A stretch of DNA of 64,000 nt, taken from positions 1-64,000 of the forward strand of contig NZ_CP028845.1 of NCBI RefSeq assembly GCF_003058325.1. Direction: 5' to 3'. Under the pieces are notes generated by a model. That model was not told the origin of the DNA and searched no databases. It worked only from the letters and a program-made list of their open reading frames with translations. This document shows, piece after piece, positions 56,985-64,000 of this stretch. Made by a program: the position numbers and the translations under genes. Position 1 is the stretch's first letter, and every line of letters starts with the position of its first letter. Origin of the DNA: Methylobacterium currus (GTDB taxonomy: Bacteria; Pseudomonadota; Alphaproteobacteria; Rhizobiales; Beijerinckiaceae).

Positions 56985-57112
56985 CACTTCTGCACAGTGG
57001 TCGGGCTGATACCGTAGCACTTGGCAGCGGCCGCCACACTCTCTTGACGTAGCTGTATCGCACGACGTAGTGCCTCTGTCGGTCGGGCCCTGCCGTGAAG
57101 AAGTTGGCCTAT
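56985..57112 (-). pseudogene. IS481-family transposase, N-terminal remnant
   Basis: IGQLLHGRARPTEALRRAIQ, LRQESVAAAAKCYGISPTTV and QKWRGRQITRDAALRSS match the HTH start of IS481-type transposases (usual MGQVLHG start, here ATA instead of ATG). Similarity fades by 56985 after a likely frameshift. Nothing else is recognised between 56679 and 57169. Confidence 0.6.
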
Positions 57113-57169
57113 ATTGCATCCCTCGCTGCATGGTGGCCAAGCGGACCACCATGCTGCGTGATCAAACAC

Positions 57170-59803
57170 CTAAGCCGTAGCACGCAGCGCAGCCGCCCGG
57201 GCTGCCTTGGCCGTTCGGCCAGCGGCGCGTAGGGTCTCCAGACGCTCGCGTACCTGCTCGGCAAGTATGCTCCACGGCCGTGAGGCCACTTTGGTCATCG
57301 CCTCTCGGCTCATGGTACCGAGCTTGTTACGATCCGCTGCGAGGGTGCGCAGGTGGTCGATAGTGTCTTCAACGCAGCGATCCTGCGGAACGATGAAGCC
57401 GCTCACCTCGGTTTCGACTGCCTCTGCAACAGCGCCACACGCCGCCACGATTGGGACGACGCCGTGGGCCATCGCCTCAAGCACCGTGAGCGGGAGGCCC
57501 TCGTAGCGCGAGGGCAGTAGCAGGACGTCAGCCCAGCTATAGGCTGCGCTGAGGTCAGCGTCGTCGTAAATCGGCGGCTCGACAAGGCTCGCGTGGCGGT
57601 TCAGGAATATATTGCCATCTGTCAGGATGGACTTGCCGATAACACGGACATCAAAGTCCGGATCATGGCCGATGACATCGAAGATGCTGGCAAGTCGATC
57701 GAGGCCTTTCTGGGTGTCAAGCCGGCCTAGATACAACACGCGGATAGGACGATCGACCGGCGGGCGCACCGGCAACTCGCCGCTGCCATTTGGCAATAGC
57801 GATGGCGCGTTTGGCAGGGACAGGATCTTCATGCGCGGAATGCCGAGGCCAGTTACTTCAGTGGCCATCGTGTCAGAGCAAGTTAGGACAAGATCGATCG
57901 CGTGCTCGTAGGCTAGCGCGAGTGTGGGATGGCCGCAATATCCGCCGATCAAGGATTTATCGAAGAGGTGCAAGTAAGTTGCCGTCACTACCTCGCGACG
58001 GCGTAGACTACTAAACAGTCCTAAGATCTCGGCGGAGTGGCAGCTAATTACTGTCTCGAACGTCGACAGGAAGTTCACGAAGTCGCGGGCCCATTGATCA
58101 TTGAGCACCGTCGGCACCTGCGTCCCTAGGAACGATGCCCCTGACCAGGCAGAAACCCGGTCGCGTGTGTCAATAATATGGATGTCGTCAAAGGCATCAA
58201 TGGCGTGTCCGGCGCGATAAACAGCATTGGCTCCGAGAAGAATAAGACTAGTGCGAAAACCTTGACGGCGCAACTCTCGGCTGAGGCAAAACGTGACCTT
58301 CTCTACACCGCCAAAATCGCAGTGCGGCAGCACCATTGCGATGCGACCCTCGCGTGCCTCTGCGATGGGAGGCAGCATGGCGTTGTCGAACTGAGCGCGG
58401 GCTCTCGGCATCATGTCATTTAGGGCGCGTGACCCTAGGAATACGTCTTCGACGACGTTGCTGGGCCGACCACGCATATCGTTGCGGCGCACGTGCAGGC
58501 AGGTCTGGATGAAGTCTGAGGCAGCTAAATCCTTGAGCGTCTCAGGTGAGACGATGTCGCCCGGTAGGGAGACTTCGATACAAGCGATCCTGTAGCTCTC
58601 CCCATACTCAAGGAGTTCCCTGATCCAGGTATCGCTTGAGTCCAGAGCGATGGCCTGCATGAGGGACCAGGAAGTTCCGAACAGGTGGCTGCCCTCCCGG
58701 AAAGGCTGATCGCGCCGGACGCGGATCGCATTGTCCTCGGACGCCACGATGGTCAAGGAAACGAAGTTATGGCTGGTAAGGGCCTGCTCGATCTCGATGG
58801 ATAGCCACCGCATCAGACCAGTCCTGCGCAGCAGGTTAAGAGTTCTATCAGTCGTCGTGAGGATGTACTGGCCGGCAGATACGAAGGTGGGTTCGCGGAT
58901 TGCCTGCCAGACTCGGGTTTCGAAGGTCTGCCAGGGCATGCGTGAGCCGCCCTGTTGCAGATCAGTTGCCATCTCAACGAGCGCCTCGTCGGACAGACAC
59001 ACCGCGAAACGGGGCAGCTCCTGGTGCTCGAGCTGGACGAAGGTGTTAATTTGGAACAGGTCGTGTTTGCGGCGCATGTACTCCCTGATTTGACTATCTG
59101 ACCGGCCGGAGTCAGCCAGCATACTCTCCGCGCGCTTGCGATAGGAGAGTCCGAGGGATGGCAGGTGGCGGCCACGAAAGCCGCGCTCAATAGCCGAAAG
59201 CCAGAAGTCCCAATCCTCATAGCCGAGGCGCATGGTCTCGTCGAACCGCAGGTCCGATTCGACCATGCGACGGCGAATGAGGCTCCCAGCCTCGCAGATG
59301 TTGATCACCGACGCAGCATAGGCGTTGAAGCTGCCGCTGTAATCATTGAACACGCGGAAGCCGAACATCCGCACGTCCGGATAAAACCAATCAGCGTCGG
59401 GATGACTAATCAAAGCTTCCTGCATAGCAAATATGCTATATGGCGCAAGGAAGTTATCAGCATCCAAGAAATAAATCGCCTCTACCTCTGGAATATTTTT
59501 TAACGTGAAGCTAATTCCCCGATTGCGCGCCGCGCTCAATCCACTATTGAATTGCCTAATGTAATGAACATTGACCCATTGATTGCTGAAAAATGTTAGT
59601 GTAGCATAGGTCTGAGGATCGGGACATCCATCATCGACAAAGATAACATCGACGTCAGTGAATCCAGCTTGCTGCGTGAGCGAGTACATTGCCTCGCGCA
59701 CCAGCCCACTATGCCTGAAAATAGGAATGATGATCGAGAGGCGTGGTCGGTGGGACAGTTGTGGCACGAGGGTGGGCAGGGCTGGCGCGTGATGGATGGT
59801 CAT
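57170..59803 (-). CDS. Bifunctional glycosyltransferase, GT2 then GT4
   Basis: The 877-residue protein begins with a GT2/GT-A domain (residues ~20-270): LSIIIPIFRHSGLVREAMYS, VIFVDDGCPDPQTYA, NSGLSAARNRGISF, the metal motif YFLDADNFLAPYS and ED in LGYEDWDFWLSAIERGFRG. A central ~220-residue linker domain is unrecognised. The C-terminal GT4/GT-B domain (~495-877) has AMVLPHCDFGGVEKVTFCLS, VLYLGRLDTQKGLDRLASIF and the Glu pair in SRYEGLPLTVLEAMAHGVVP. Its start overlaps the stop of the preceding unknown gene by ATGA, so they are translated together. It presumably extends a surface glycan by two sugars. Confidence 0.87.
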   Translation of the reverse strand: MTIHHAPALPTLVPQLSHRPRLSIIIPIFRHSGLVREAMYSLTQQAGFTDVDVIFVDDGCPDPQTYATLTFFSNQWVNVHYIRQFNSGLSAARNRGISFTLKNIPEVEAIYFLDADNFLAPYSIFAMQEALISHPDADWFYPDVRMFGFRVFNDYSGSFNAYAASVINICEAGSLIRRRMVESDLRFDETMRLGYEDWDFWLSAIERGFRGRHLPSLGLSYRKRAESMLADSGRSDSQIREYMRRKHDLFQINTFVQLEHQELPRFAVCLSDEALVEMATDLQQGGSRMPWQTFETRVWQAIREPTFVSAGQYILTTTDRTLNLLRRTGLMRWLSIEIEQALTSHNFVSLTIVASEDNAIRVRRDQPFREGSHLFGTSWSLMQAIALDSSDTWIRELLEYGESYRIACIEVSLPGDIVSPETLKDLAASDFIQTCLHVRRNDMRGRPSNVVEDVFLGSRALNDMMPRARAQFDNAMLPPIAEAREGRIAMVLPHCDFGGVEKVTFCLSRELRRQGFRTSLILLGANAVYRAGHAIDAFDDIHIIDTRDRVSAWSGASFLGTQVPTVLNDQWARDFVNFLSTFETVISCHSAEILGLFSSLRRREVVTATYLHLFDKSLIGGYCGHPTLALAYEHAIDLVLTCSDTMATEVTGLGIPRMKILSLPNAPSLLPNGSGELPVRPPVDRPIRVLYLGRLDTQKGLDRLASIFDVIGHDPDFDVRVIGKSILTDGNIFLNRHASLVEPPIYDDADLSAAYSWADVLLLPSRYEGLPLTVLEAMAHGVVPIVAACGAVAEAVETEVSGFIVPQDRCVEDTIDHLRTLAADRNKLGTMSREAMTKVASRPWSILAEQVRERLETLRAAGRTAKAARAAALRATA

Positions 59804-61395
59804 GCCTGCCTCTTCTCGCGGATGGCGACGAGGTGAAGAAAGTGTGCCATGGCGTGGTTGGTGCCACCGCCGGTCTGGCGCGTTGCAAGGTAGATGTTGA
59901 AGCTGTCACCGAGGGTGTCGGTCGGCTCGAAGACGAGCTGACCCTGCTCGCGCGCCTTCAACCGAAGCCAAGTTGCATTCGCGTGGAAGTTGTCATGTAC
60001 TGCGTCATTCTCGCTCTTGCGTCGTGGGTTGCCGACGCGCAGCCATTTCGGTTGATGGGATTTTGGCGACGGCTGCTTGAGCGTCAGCGGCATATCGACG
60101 GGCGCGGCGAACAGGCCAAATTCCGTTGGAGCGGCGAGGTCGTGGGCGAGCGTCACGTCGGCCGTGATAGCGCGAACGTCGTCGATCCGCACGTTGCGGA
60201 TCACCGCGACATGAGTGCCTTCGGCAGACGGGTGCAGAAAGAGGCCGGCACGCTCGTCGACGTAGCGCAGCAGCTCCGCTCGCGGCTCCTCCAGGCCACC
60301 GAAGTACTCGACGGTGGGGAGCAGCTCATCGATGATAACTTGGCTCGGCCGCTCAGCAGCCGGGTATCCGTCCGGTAGCCTGCCCCAGCCCTGGAATGGC
60401 AGGCGCAGGCCTGGTGCGCCAGTGTAGATACGGACGGCCAGTGATCGATCGTCCACGGTGCCATCGGAGCGAACGAGGCCCAGCCGCGGATCGGCAGTTA
60501 TTTCGCCAAGGCTGAGAGCGAACCGGGGCGCAGCATCGGGCTCCCACCGAATTTCAATCAGTACCGGCTCGTCCAGGGGGCGCGGCATGAACGGGCAGTC
60601 GAACCGGTTCCACCCGACATCCAGGGTGTGCGCCGGGACCGTCCAAGTTCCTAGAACCCCCCGGGAATGAGCTGCGAGCAGGCGGATCACGACCACCGGT
60701 GAAGGGTCGCGATTGGGCTCAGCCACGTGGATCTCGAAGGCATGCACCGCTCGAAACTCCCGTTTGGAGTTCTGGCTGATGCTCACCACGTCCCGCAGGT
60801 CCGACGGCTGCAGAGAGGTGCTGCCGGGAGGCAGAAACACGCCCAGGCGTGGCTGCGGCGGGACCGCCTCGTGAACGACACGCTGCGCTTCCTGCAGCGC
60901 TTCGAGGTGCTCCTGCATCATTTGCTGAAGCCGGCCGATCTCGAGGTGCCCAGCCCCGAGGTCTGCCAGGAAGCGCCCGGACAGCCCAAAGGCGCGGCTC
61001 AGTTGCCAATCTAGCAATCCTGCGGGATCGGCAGACAAGTCGTAGATCGGGTCAGATCCGTCGATGCGCGGCGCGATCTGTCTCAACTTGGCGATCGCCA
61101 TCGGATGGGCATTGATGAAGTCATGATCTAGGACCACTCCGACGACGGGGCGGGCCAGGAAACGTCCGTCCGACTCCTGCGCCACGTCGGAAACTTCGAA
61201 GCCACGTAGCGCAGCGATCTGCTGCTCGGACAGGACGACGTGGTGTATGCTCTCCTTTGGCATCTTCGCCTTCTCCAATACTCGATCGAGTATGATGAAG
61301 GCATATTGCGACTTCGAAGCTGAAACCGATGAAGAGGTGCGCGCGATTGGTTTCGCCAGCACAGGGGCGAGATTGCCCTGATTACTTGCTTGCAT
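59800..61395 (-). CDS. Large conserved unknown protein (DUF6212-like) coupled to the GT2-GT4 gene
   Basis: The 531-residue protein has a disordered N-terminus (MQASNQGNLAPVLAKPIART). A helical part follows (GHLEIGRLQQMMQEHLEALQ), then a beta-rich half with lectin- or jelly-roll-like strands (VPAHTLDVGWNRFDCPFMPR, GAPGLRLPFQGWGRLPDGYP, VAVIRNVRIDDVRAITADVT). It resembles proteins annotated DUF6212 in methylobacterial polysaccharide clusters; this is from memory and not verified. No catalytic motif or signal peptide is visible. The ATGA overlap with the glycosyltransferase suggests stoichiometric co-expression, perhaps as a glycan-binding or scaffold partner. Confidence 0.55.
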   Translation of the reverse strand: MQASNQGNLAPVLAKPIARTSSSVSASKSQYAFIILDRVLEKAKMPKESIHHVVLSEQQIAALRGFEVSDVAQESDGRFLARPVVGVVLDHDFINAHPMAIAKLRQIAPRIDGSDPIYDLSADPAGLLDWQLSRAFGLSGRFLADLGAGHLEIGRLQQMMQEHLEALQEAQRVVHEAVPPQPRLGVFLPPGSTSLQPSDLRDVVSISQNSKREFRAVHAFEIHVAEPNRDPSPVVVIRLLAAHSRGVLGTWTVPAHTLDVGWNRFDCPFMPRPLDEPVLIEIRWEPDAAPRFALSLGEITADPRLGLVRSDGTVDDRSLAVRIYTGAPGLRLPFQGWGRLPDGYPAAERPSQVIIDELLPTVEYFGGLEEPRAELLRYVDERAGLFLHPSAEGTHVAVIRNVRIDDVRAITADVTLAHDLAAPTEFGLFAAPVDMPLTLKQPSPKSHQPKWLRVGNPRRKSENDAVHDNFHANATWLRLKAREQGQLVFEPTDTLGDSFNIYLATRQTGGGTNHAMAHFLHLVAIREKRQA

Positions 61396-61479
61396 ATCTA
61401 GATCTCTGATCGCTTGAAGTGAGAGTGGACATCATCACTATACAACCCTGAGTTGCAATTGCGCGCTATCACTCTGAGT

Positions 61480-61716
61480 TTAAAAAGCTATTATCCTGCT
61501 GCGCACTTGCTGCCAAGCGTTGCCTGACGACATGCCACATTTTCCATTGAGTGATGTCCGCGCGTCACAACGCAGATCGTCTACATTCTGGAAACGAAAG
61601 ATCGAACTCTCCGGACCTAGTTGCTGATGCGGCTCGCGGTTAATAGTGATGGCGCAGGCAGTAACCTCAGCATACTTCACAGGGGACCATCCCTGCGCGC
61701 TCAGCAAACAGTCCAA
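61480..61716 (-). CDS. Possible small protein (78 aa), doubtful
   Basis: MDCLLSAQGWSPVKYAEVTA, TINREPHQQLGPESSIFRFQ and NVDDLRCDARTSLNGKCGMS read through 78 codons between two long genes of the same strand. It has four cysteines and no family. It could be a real small gene, a decayed C-terminus or chance. The rest of 61396-61767 has no other candidate. Confidence 0.25.
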   Translation of the reverse strand: MDCLLSAQGWSPVKYAEVTACAITINREPHQQLGPESSIFRFQNVDDLRCDARTSLNGKCGMSSGNAWQQVRSRIIAF

Positions 61717-61767
61717 CGACGCAGCGCGTCAGCCGGCGTTGGGAGCGGCTGGATTAAAGGCATCGGT

Positions 61768-63285
61768 TCAGCCACGAGGCCGCGCGCGGTATATGCGGAT
61801 CCGAAAGGACAAATTCACGTTGGCGACGACGGGAATGCCGATGTAGCATGGACCATATCCATGGGTTGGCTCCGAGGGAAAATCGATGCGGAACGGTATT
61901 ACGGGTGTTCCCGGCTCCGTCTCAGCGTGTGCCGTCTCGGCATCTCTTTTCATGATGCCATAGGTATTGTTGTAGAAATACGTTAATCTCTCAGCCTCTC
62001 CATGCTTGCTGCCGTCGTCCGCATTGATGCGGGCTGACACGAGCAGCGTTTCGCTGACAAGCGATCGGAATGGTATGTAGAGGTAGGCAATAATTGCGCG
62101 GTCGCAGGCCCCGTTCAGCTGCTTGCACATCGTGCGGAGAACGTAATCGGACCCAGAAGCTTCAATAATCAGCTCGACGTCATAACAACCATCGTTCTCC
62201 TCAAGATAAAGGTGAGTCCGATGGACAGGTCCGCTTAAAGAATTAATATAATCTATTTGCCGTGACGGCCGCAGTGCCGTACTGCGATAAATGATAGTTT
62301 TTTCCTGCTGATCAGACAGAATTAAACTATTGGTTGGGCCAAATAAATCAATTTCATCTATATCAAAGAAATATTTATGAGCAACTTCTTGATATAAAAG
62401 CCTGATCGGGTCATCTGAATGTCTGATTAATGCATCTCTCAGAGCGTCGAGATGCGCCGGCGCATTCGGTTGGCAGAGCAAAGCAGTGATTGGATTGCGC
62501 GGATCGCGCGGAAACCACTTCATTGCGAAGACCCGGTTGCTGCCCCAGGCTGTCATGGGCTGCTCGAATTCGACTAGTGGTCGGACGAGGTCGTTTAATC
62601 GCGCTGCCCCCGCACTCGTAGTGAACCTATCCCAAAAATTGTGACACAAGATCCCGAATCGGCCCGATGCCTGACCCATCAAGACGGTGATTGGAAACAC
62701 CTCCTCGTACGGAAAGGTCTGGAGACCGAGTTGCGCCGCTTGATGCAAGAACGCATGATGCCTGGCAACGCGGTCCCAATCCTCACGAGCCGCGCACAGC
62801 CCCTCGATCTGTGAGCTCCTGACAGCTGTCAAACCGATGGAACGGATATAATCGAGAAATATGGGATCGCTTTCGACTTTGGGCCAGTGCCATGCATCAG
62901 GGAGTTGGCCGATGTCAAAAGCATTGTCGCCCCCACGATGCGTCATCAGTTCTGGGACAATGTCGCCCTGCAGGCGATTGACGAAGAGGGCGTTAGATGC
63001 CGTCGTGCAGAAATACCTGAACGCTCCAAAAACTTCGCGCGCGACAGCAAAATTTTCGAGATGTCCCAGCAGGAGAGTTGGGCCTACCTTTGATCGCTGC
63101 GTAGGTCCCCGATGAATGTGGACCCGAGCATCAATCCTGTCGAGCGCAGGAATTTCGCCATGATTACTACAATTTATGATAAGTGCGCATTTTTCATCAG
63201 TAAAATTAAGAAAGTTCGCAATATATGATTGCATATATTGCGAATCTTCCGCAAATAGACACGAGAATATTGTAATCAGTGACAT
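61768..63285 (-). CDS. Unknown polysaccharide-cluster protein, possibly glycosyltransferase-like
   Basis: The protein is 505 residues from MSLITIFSCLFAEDSQYMQS; an in-frame ATG 33 bases upstream is less likely. The first strand-helix and IINCSNHGE resemble the start of Core-2/I-branching-type or related transferases of glycan clusters. Later segments are WPKVESDPIFLDYIRSIGLT, SQIEGLCAAREDWDRVARHH and the beta-rich C-terminal half (HLYLEENDGCYDVELIIEAS, GYGPCYIGIPVVANVNLSFR). No DXD motif is conclusive. Its position next to two glycosyltransferase-linked genes supports a glycan role. Confidence 0.5.
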   Translation of the reverse strand: MSLITIFSCLFAEDSQYMQSYIANFLNFTDEKCALIINCSNHGEIPALDRIDARVHIHRGPTQRSKVGPTLLLGHLENFAVAREVFGAFRYFCTTASNALFVNRLQGDIVPELMTHRGGDNAFDIGQLPDAWHWPKVESDPIFLDYIRSIGLTAVRSSQIEGLCAAREDWDRVARHHAFLHQAAQLGLQTFPYEEVFPITVLMGQASGRFGILCHNFWDRFTTSAGAARLNDLVRPLVEFEQPMTAWGSNRVFAMKWFPRDPRNPITALLCQPNAPAHLDALRDALIRHSDDPIRLLYQEVAHKYFFDIDEIDLFGPTNSLILSDQQEKTIIYRSTALRPSRQIDYINSLSGPVHRTHLYLEENDGCYDVELIIEASGSDYVLRTMCKQLNGACDRAIIAYLYIPFRSLVSETLLVSARINADDGSKHGEAERLTYFYNNTYGIMKRDAETAHAETEPGTPVIPFRIDFPSEPTHGYGPCYIGIPVVANVNLSFRIRIYRARPRG

Positions 63286-63429
63286 TTTACATCTTTCAAG
63301 ATTTTTGCTTTGAGGCACGAGTAGAATGTACTTGGAACTGATATTGGCGCGCTTGCGATGGGTCCATCATTCTGGATAGCTGCTTGTCGAATGCCGAGCA
63401 GCAGGCGCTGCCTAGCAAATAACCCAATT

Positions 63430-64000
63430 CTAGTCCATCGCATTTGGCGCAATCGCGATTGCTCCACTCTTCGTTAGTTGGCTGCATTGAAAGAGGCTGA
63501 TTTTGTCGCCGGGGATGGACCAGCTGTAATAGAACGATGCCAAAAGCTTGCCTTTGCTATGAAGCTCGCGCATGAACGTGCGCCAATTGCTCACGATCGT
63601 GGCGCGGCGCTCATCTCTTACAGGACAGGTTTCGCTCTCTGTGTTCACCCCCCATTCAGTGAGCCAGCAGGGCTTGCCCCCCTCTCCTCCGCAGAACGAG
63701 AAAGTCCGACGCATCAGGAGTCCGGCATGGTCGGCGGACTCAACGCCGGTGATATCGTAGGTGTGAATCCCGTAACCATCAACGAGGGCATCAAGGCCGA
63801 GTGTTCTCAGGTACGCGATGGTCGCGTCGGGGCTGACGGCATCAAGCCCCGTTCCGATGCTTACGCCTGCGGGTCCGAAATCGGTCAGGCCAGCTGAGAT
63901 GATTGGCGTCGCACGGTTCACGTTGAGGGCTGCCCGAATGGCATGCATCTCGCGCAGCATCCCAATGTAGGCCTGGAAGCCTCGCGCGATATCTATAACT
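63430..64000 (-). CDS. Glycoside hydrolase (clan A-like), C-terminal part, runs off the right edge
   Basis: The frame is open through the window end (VIDIARGFQAYIGMLREMHA). ISAGLTDFGPAGVSIG, LVDGYGIHTYDITG and KPCWLTEWGVNTESE give the beta-7 strand with the probable catalytic nucleophile Glu in TEWG. SNWRTFMRELHSKGKLLASF and YYSWSIPGDKISLFQ form the last barrel strand. These are features of TIM-barrel GH-A enzymes (GH5/GH39-like). It may trim or degrade the polysaccharide made by this cluster. The N-terminal half lies outside the window. Confidence 0.65.
   Translation of the reverse strand, partial: VIDIARGFQAYIGMLREMHAIRAALNVNRATPIISAGLTDFGPAGVSIGTGLDAVSPDATIAYLRTLGLDALVDGYGIHTYDITGVESADHAGLLMRRTFSFCGGEGGKPCWLTEWGVNTESETCPVRDERRATIVSNWRTFMRELHSKGKLLASFYYSWSIPGDKISLFQCSQLTKSGAIAIAPNAMD

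Overview
The window looks like the accessory part of a high-GC alphaproteobacterial replicon, most likely a plasmid or genomic island of a Methylobacterium-type organism. This is inferred from the GC-rich coding style, the IS repertoire, a Ti-type TraA relaxase followed by a DUF6118-like gene, and a Rhizobiales-type GlmS and phosphomannomutase. No rRNA, tRNA or CRISPR array was seen. The species assignment is inference only.

Layout. (1) 1-9.6 kb is a wrecked heavy-metal resistance region: a frameshifted P-type metal ATPase diverging from a MerR-type regulator, two small exported proteins, a YtkA/FixH-like membrane protein, and a second MerR gene clipped by a transposon. IS1380, ISL3, IS1182 and IS5 elements are scattered through it. 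(2) 9.6-13.4 kb is a complete Tn3-family transposon with 39-bp inverted repeats, tnpA and tnpR. (3) 14.4-16.8 kb holds a phosphomannomutase and a serine resolvase. (4) 17-21 kb is a stabilisation block: an AbrB/PIN toxin-antitoxin pair, a lone AbrB, a Phd-like/MazF-like pair behind a perfect 9+9 bp inverted-repeat operator, and a metallophosphoesterase. (5) 21-25.7 kb is a mobilisation module (TraC-like protein, TraA relaxase-helicase, DUF6118-like protein). (6) 26-28.4 kb is a graveyard: a broken OLD-type nuclease followed by IS701, IS630 and IS481 fragments joined end to end.

(7) 28.4-64 kb is a surface-polysaccharide region. It has AT-rich islands (28.4-30.5, 37.5-40.7, 44-46.5 and 49.3-50.5 kb) and GC-rich blocks (glmS, 53.6-64 kb). 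It encodes a TPR/glycan protein, a GT4-GT2 fusion, GlmS, a GT90-type transferase, a frameshifted pyruvyl transferase, a TPR plus DUF1796-like protein, an NTP-transferase / NTP-transferase-kinase / HAD operon, a GT2-GT4 fusion overlapping a large conserved unknown, another large unknown, and the end of a glycoside hydrolase. Together with the phosphomannomutase these could make precursors and assemble and modify a capsule or exopolysaccharide. No Wzx, Wzy or ABC exporter was seen in the window.

The most striking structure is a nest of mobile DNA at 30.6-37.2 kb. An ISL3 element sits between the two end remnants of an IS21 copy. The ISL3 element is itself interrupted by a group II intron with its reverse transcriptase, by a complete IS21 element with a 6-bp target duplication, and by a ~108-bp MITE. 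Two further copies of that MITE lie in tandem at 56.5 kb, sharing a CTAG.
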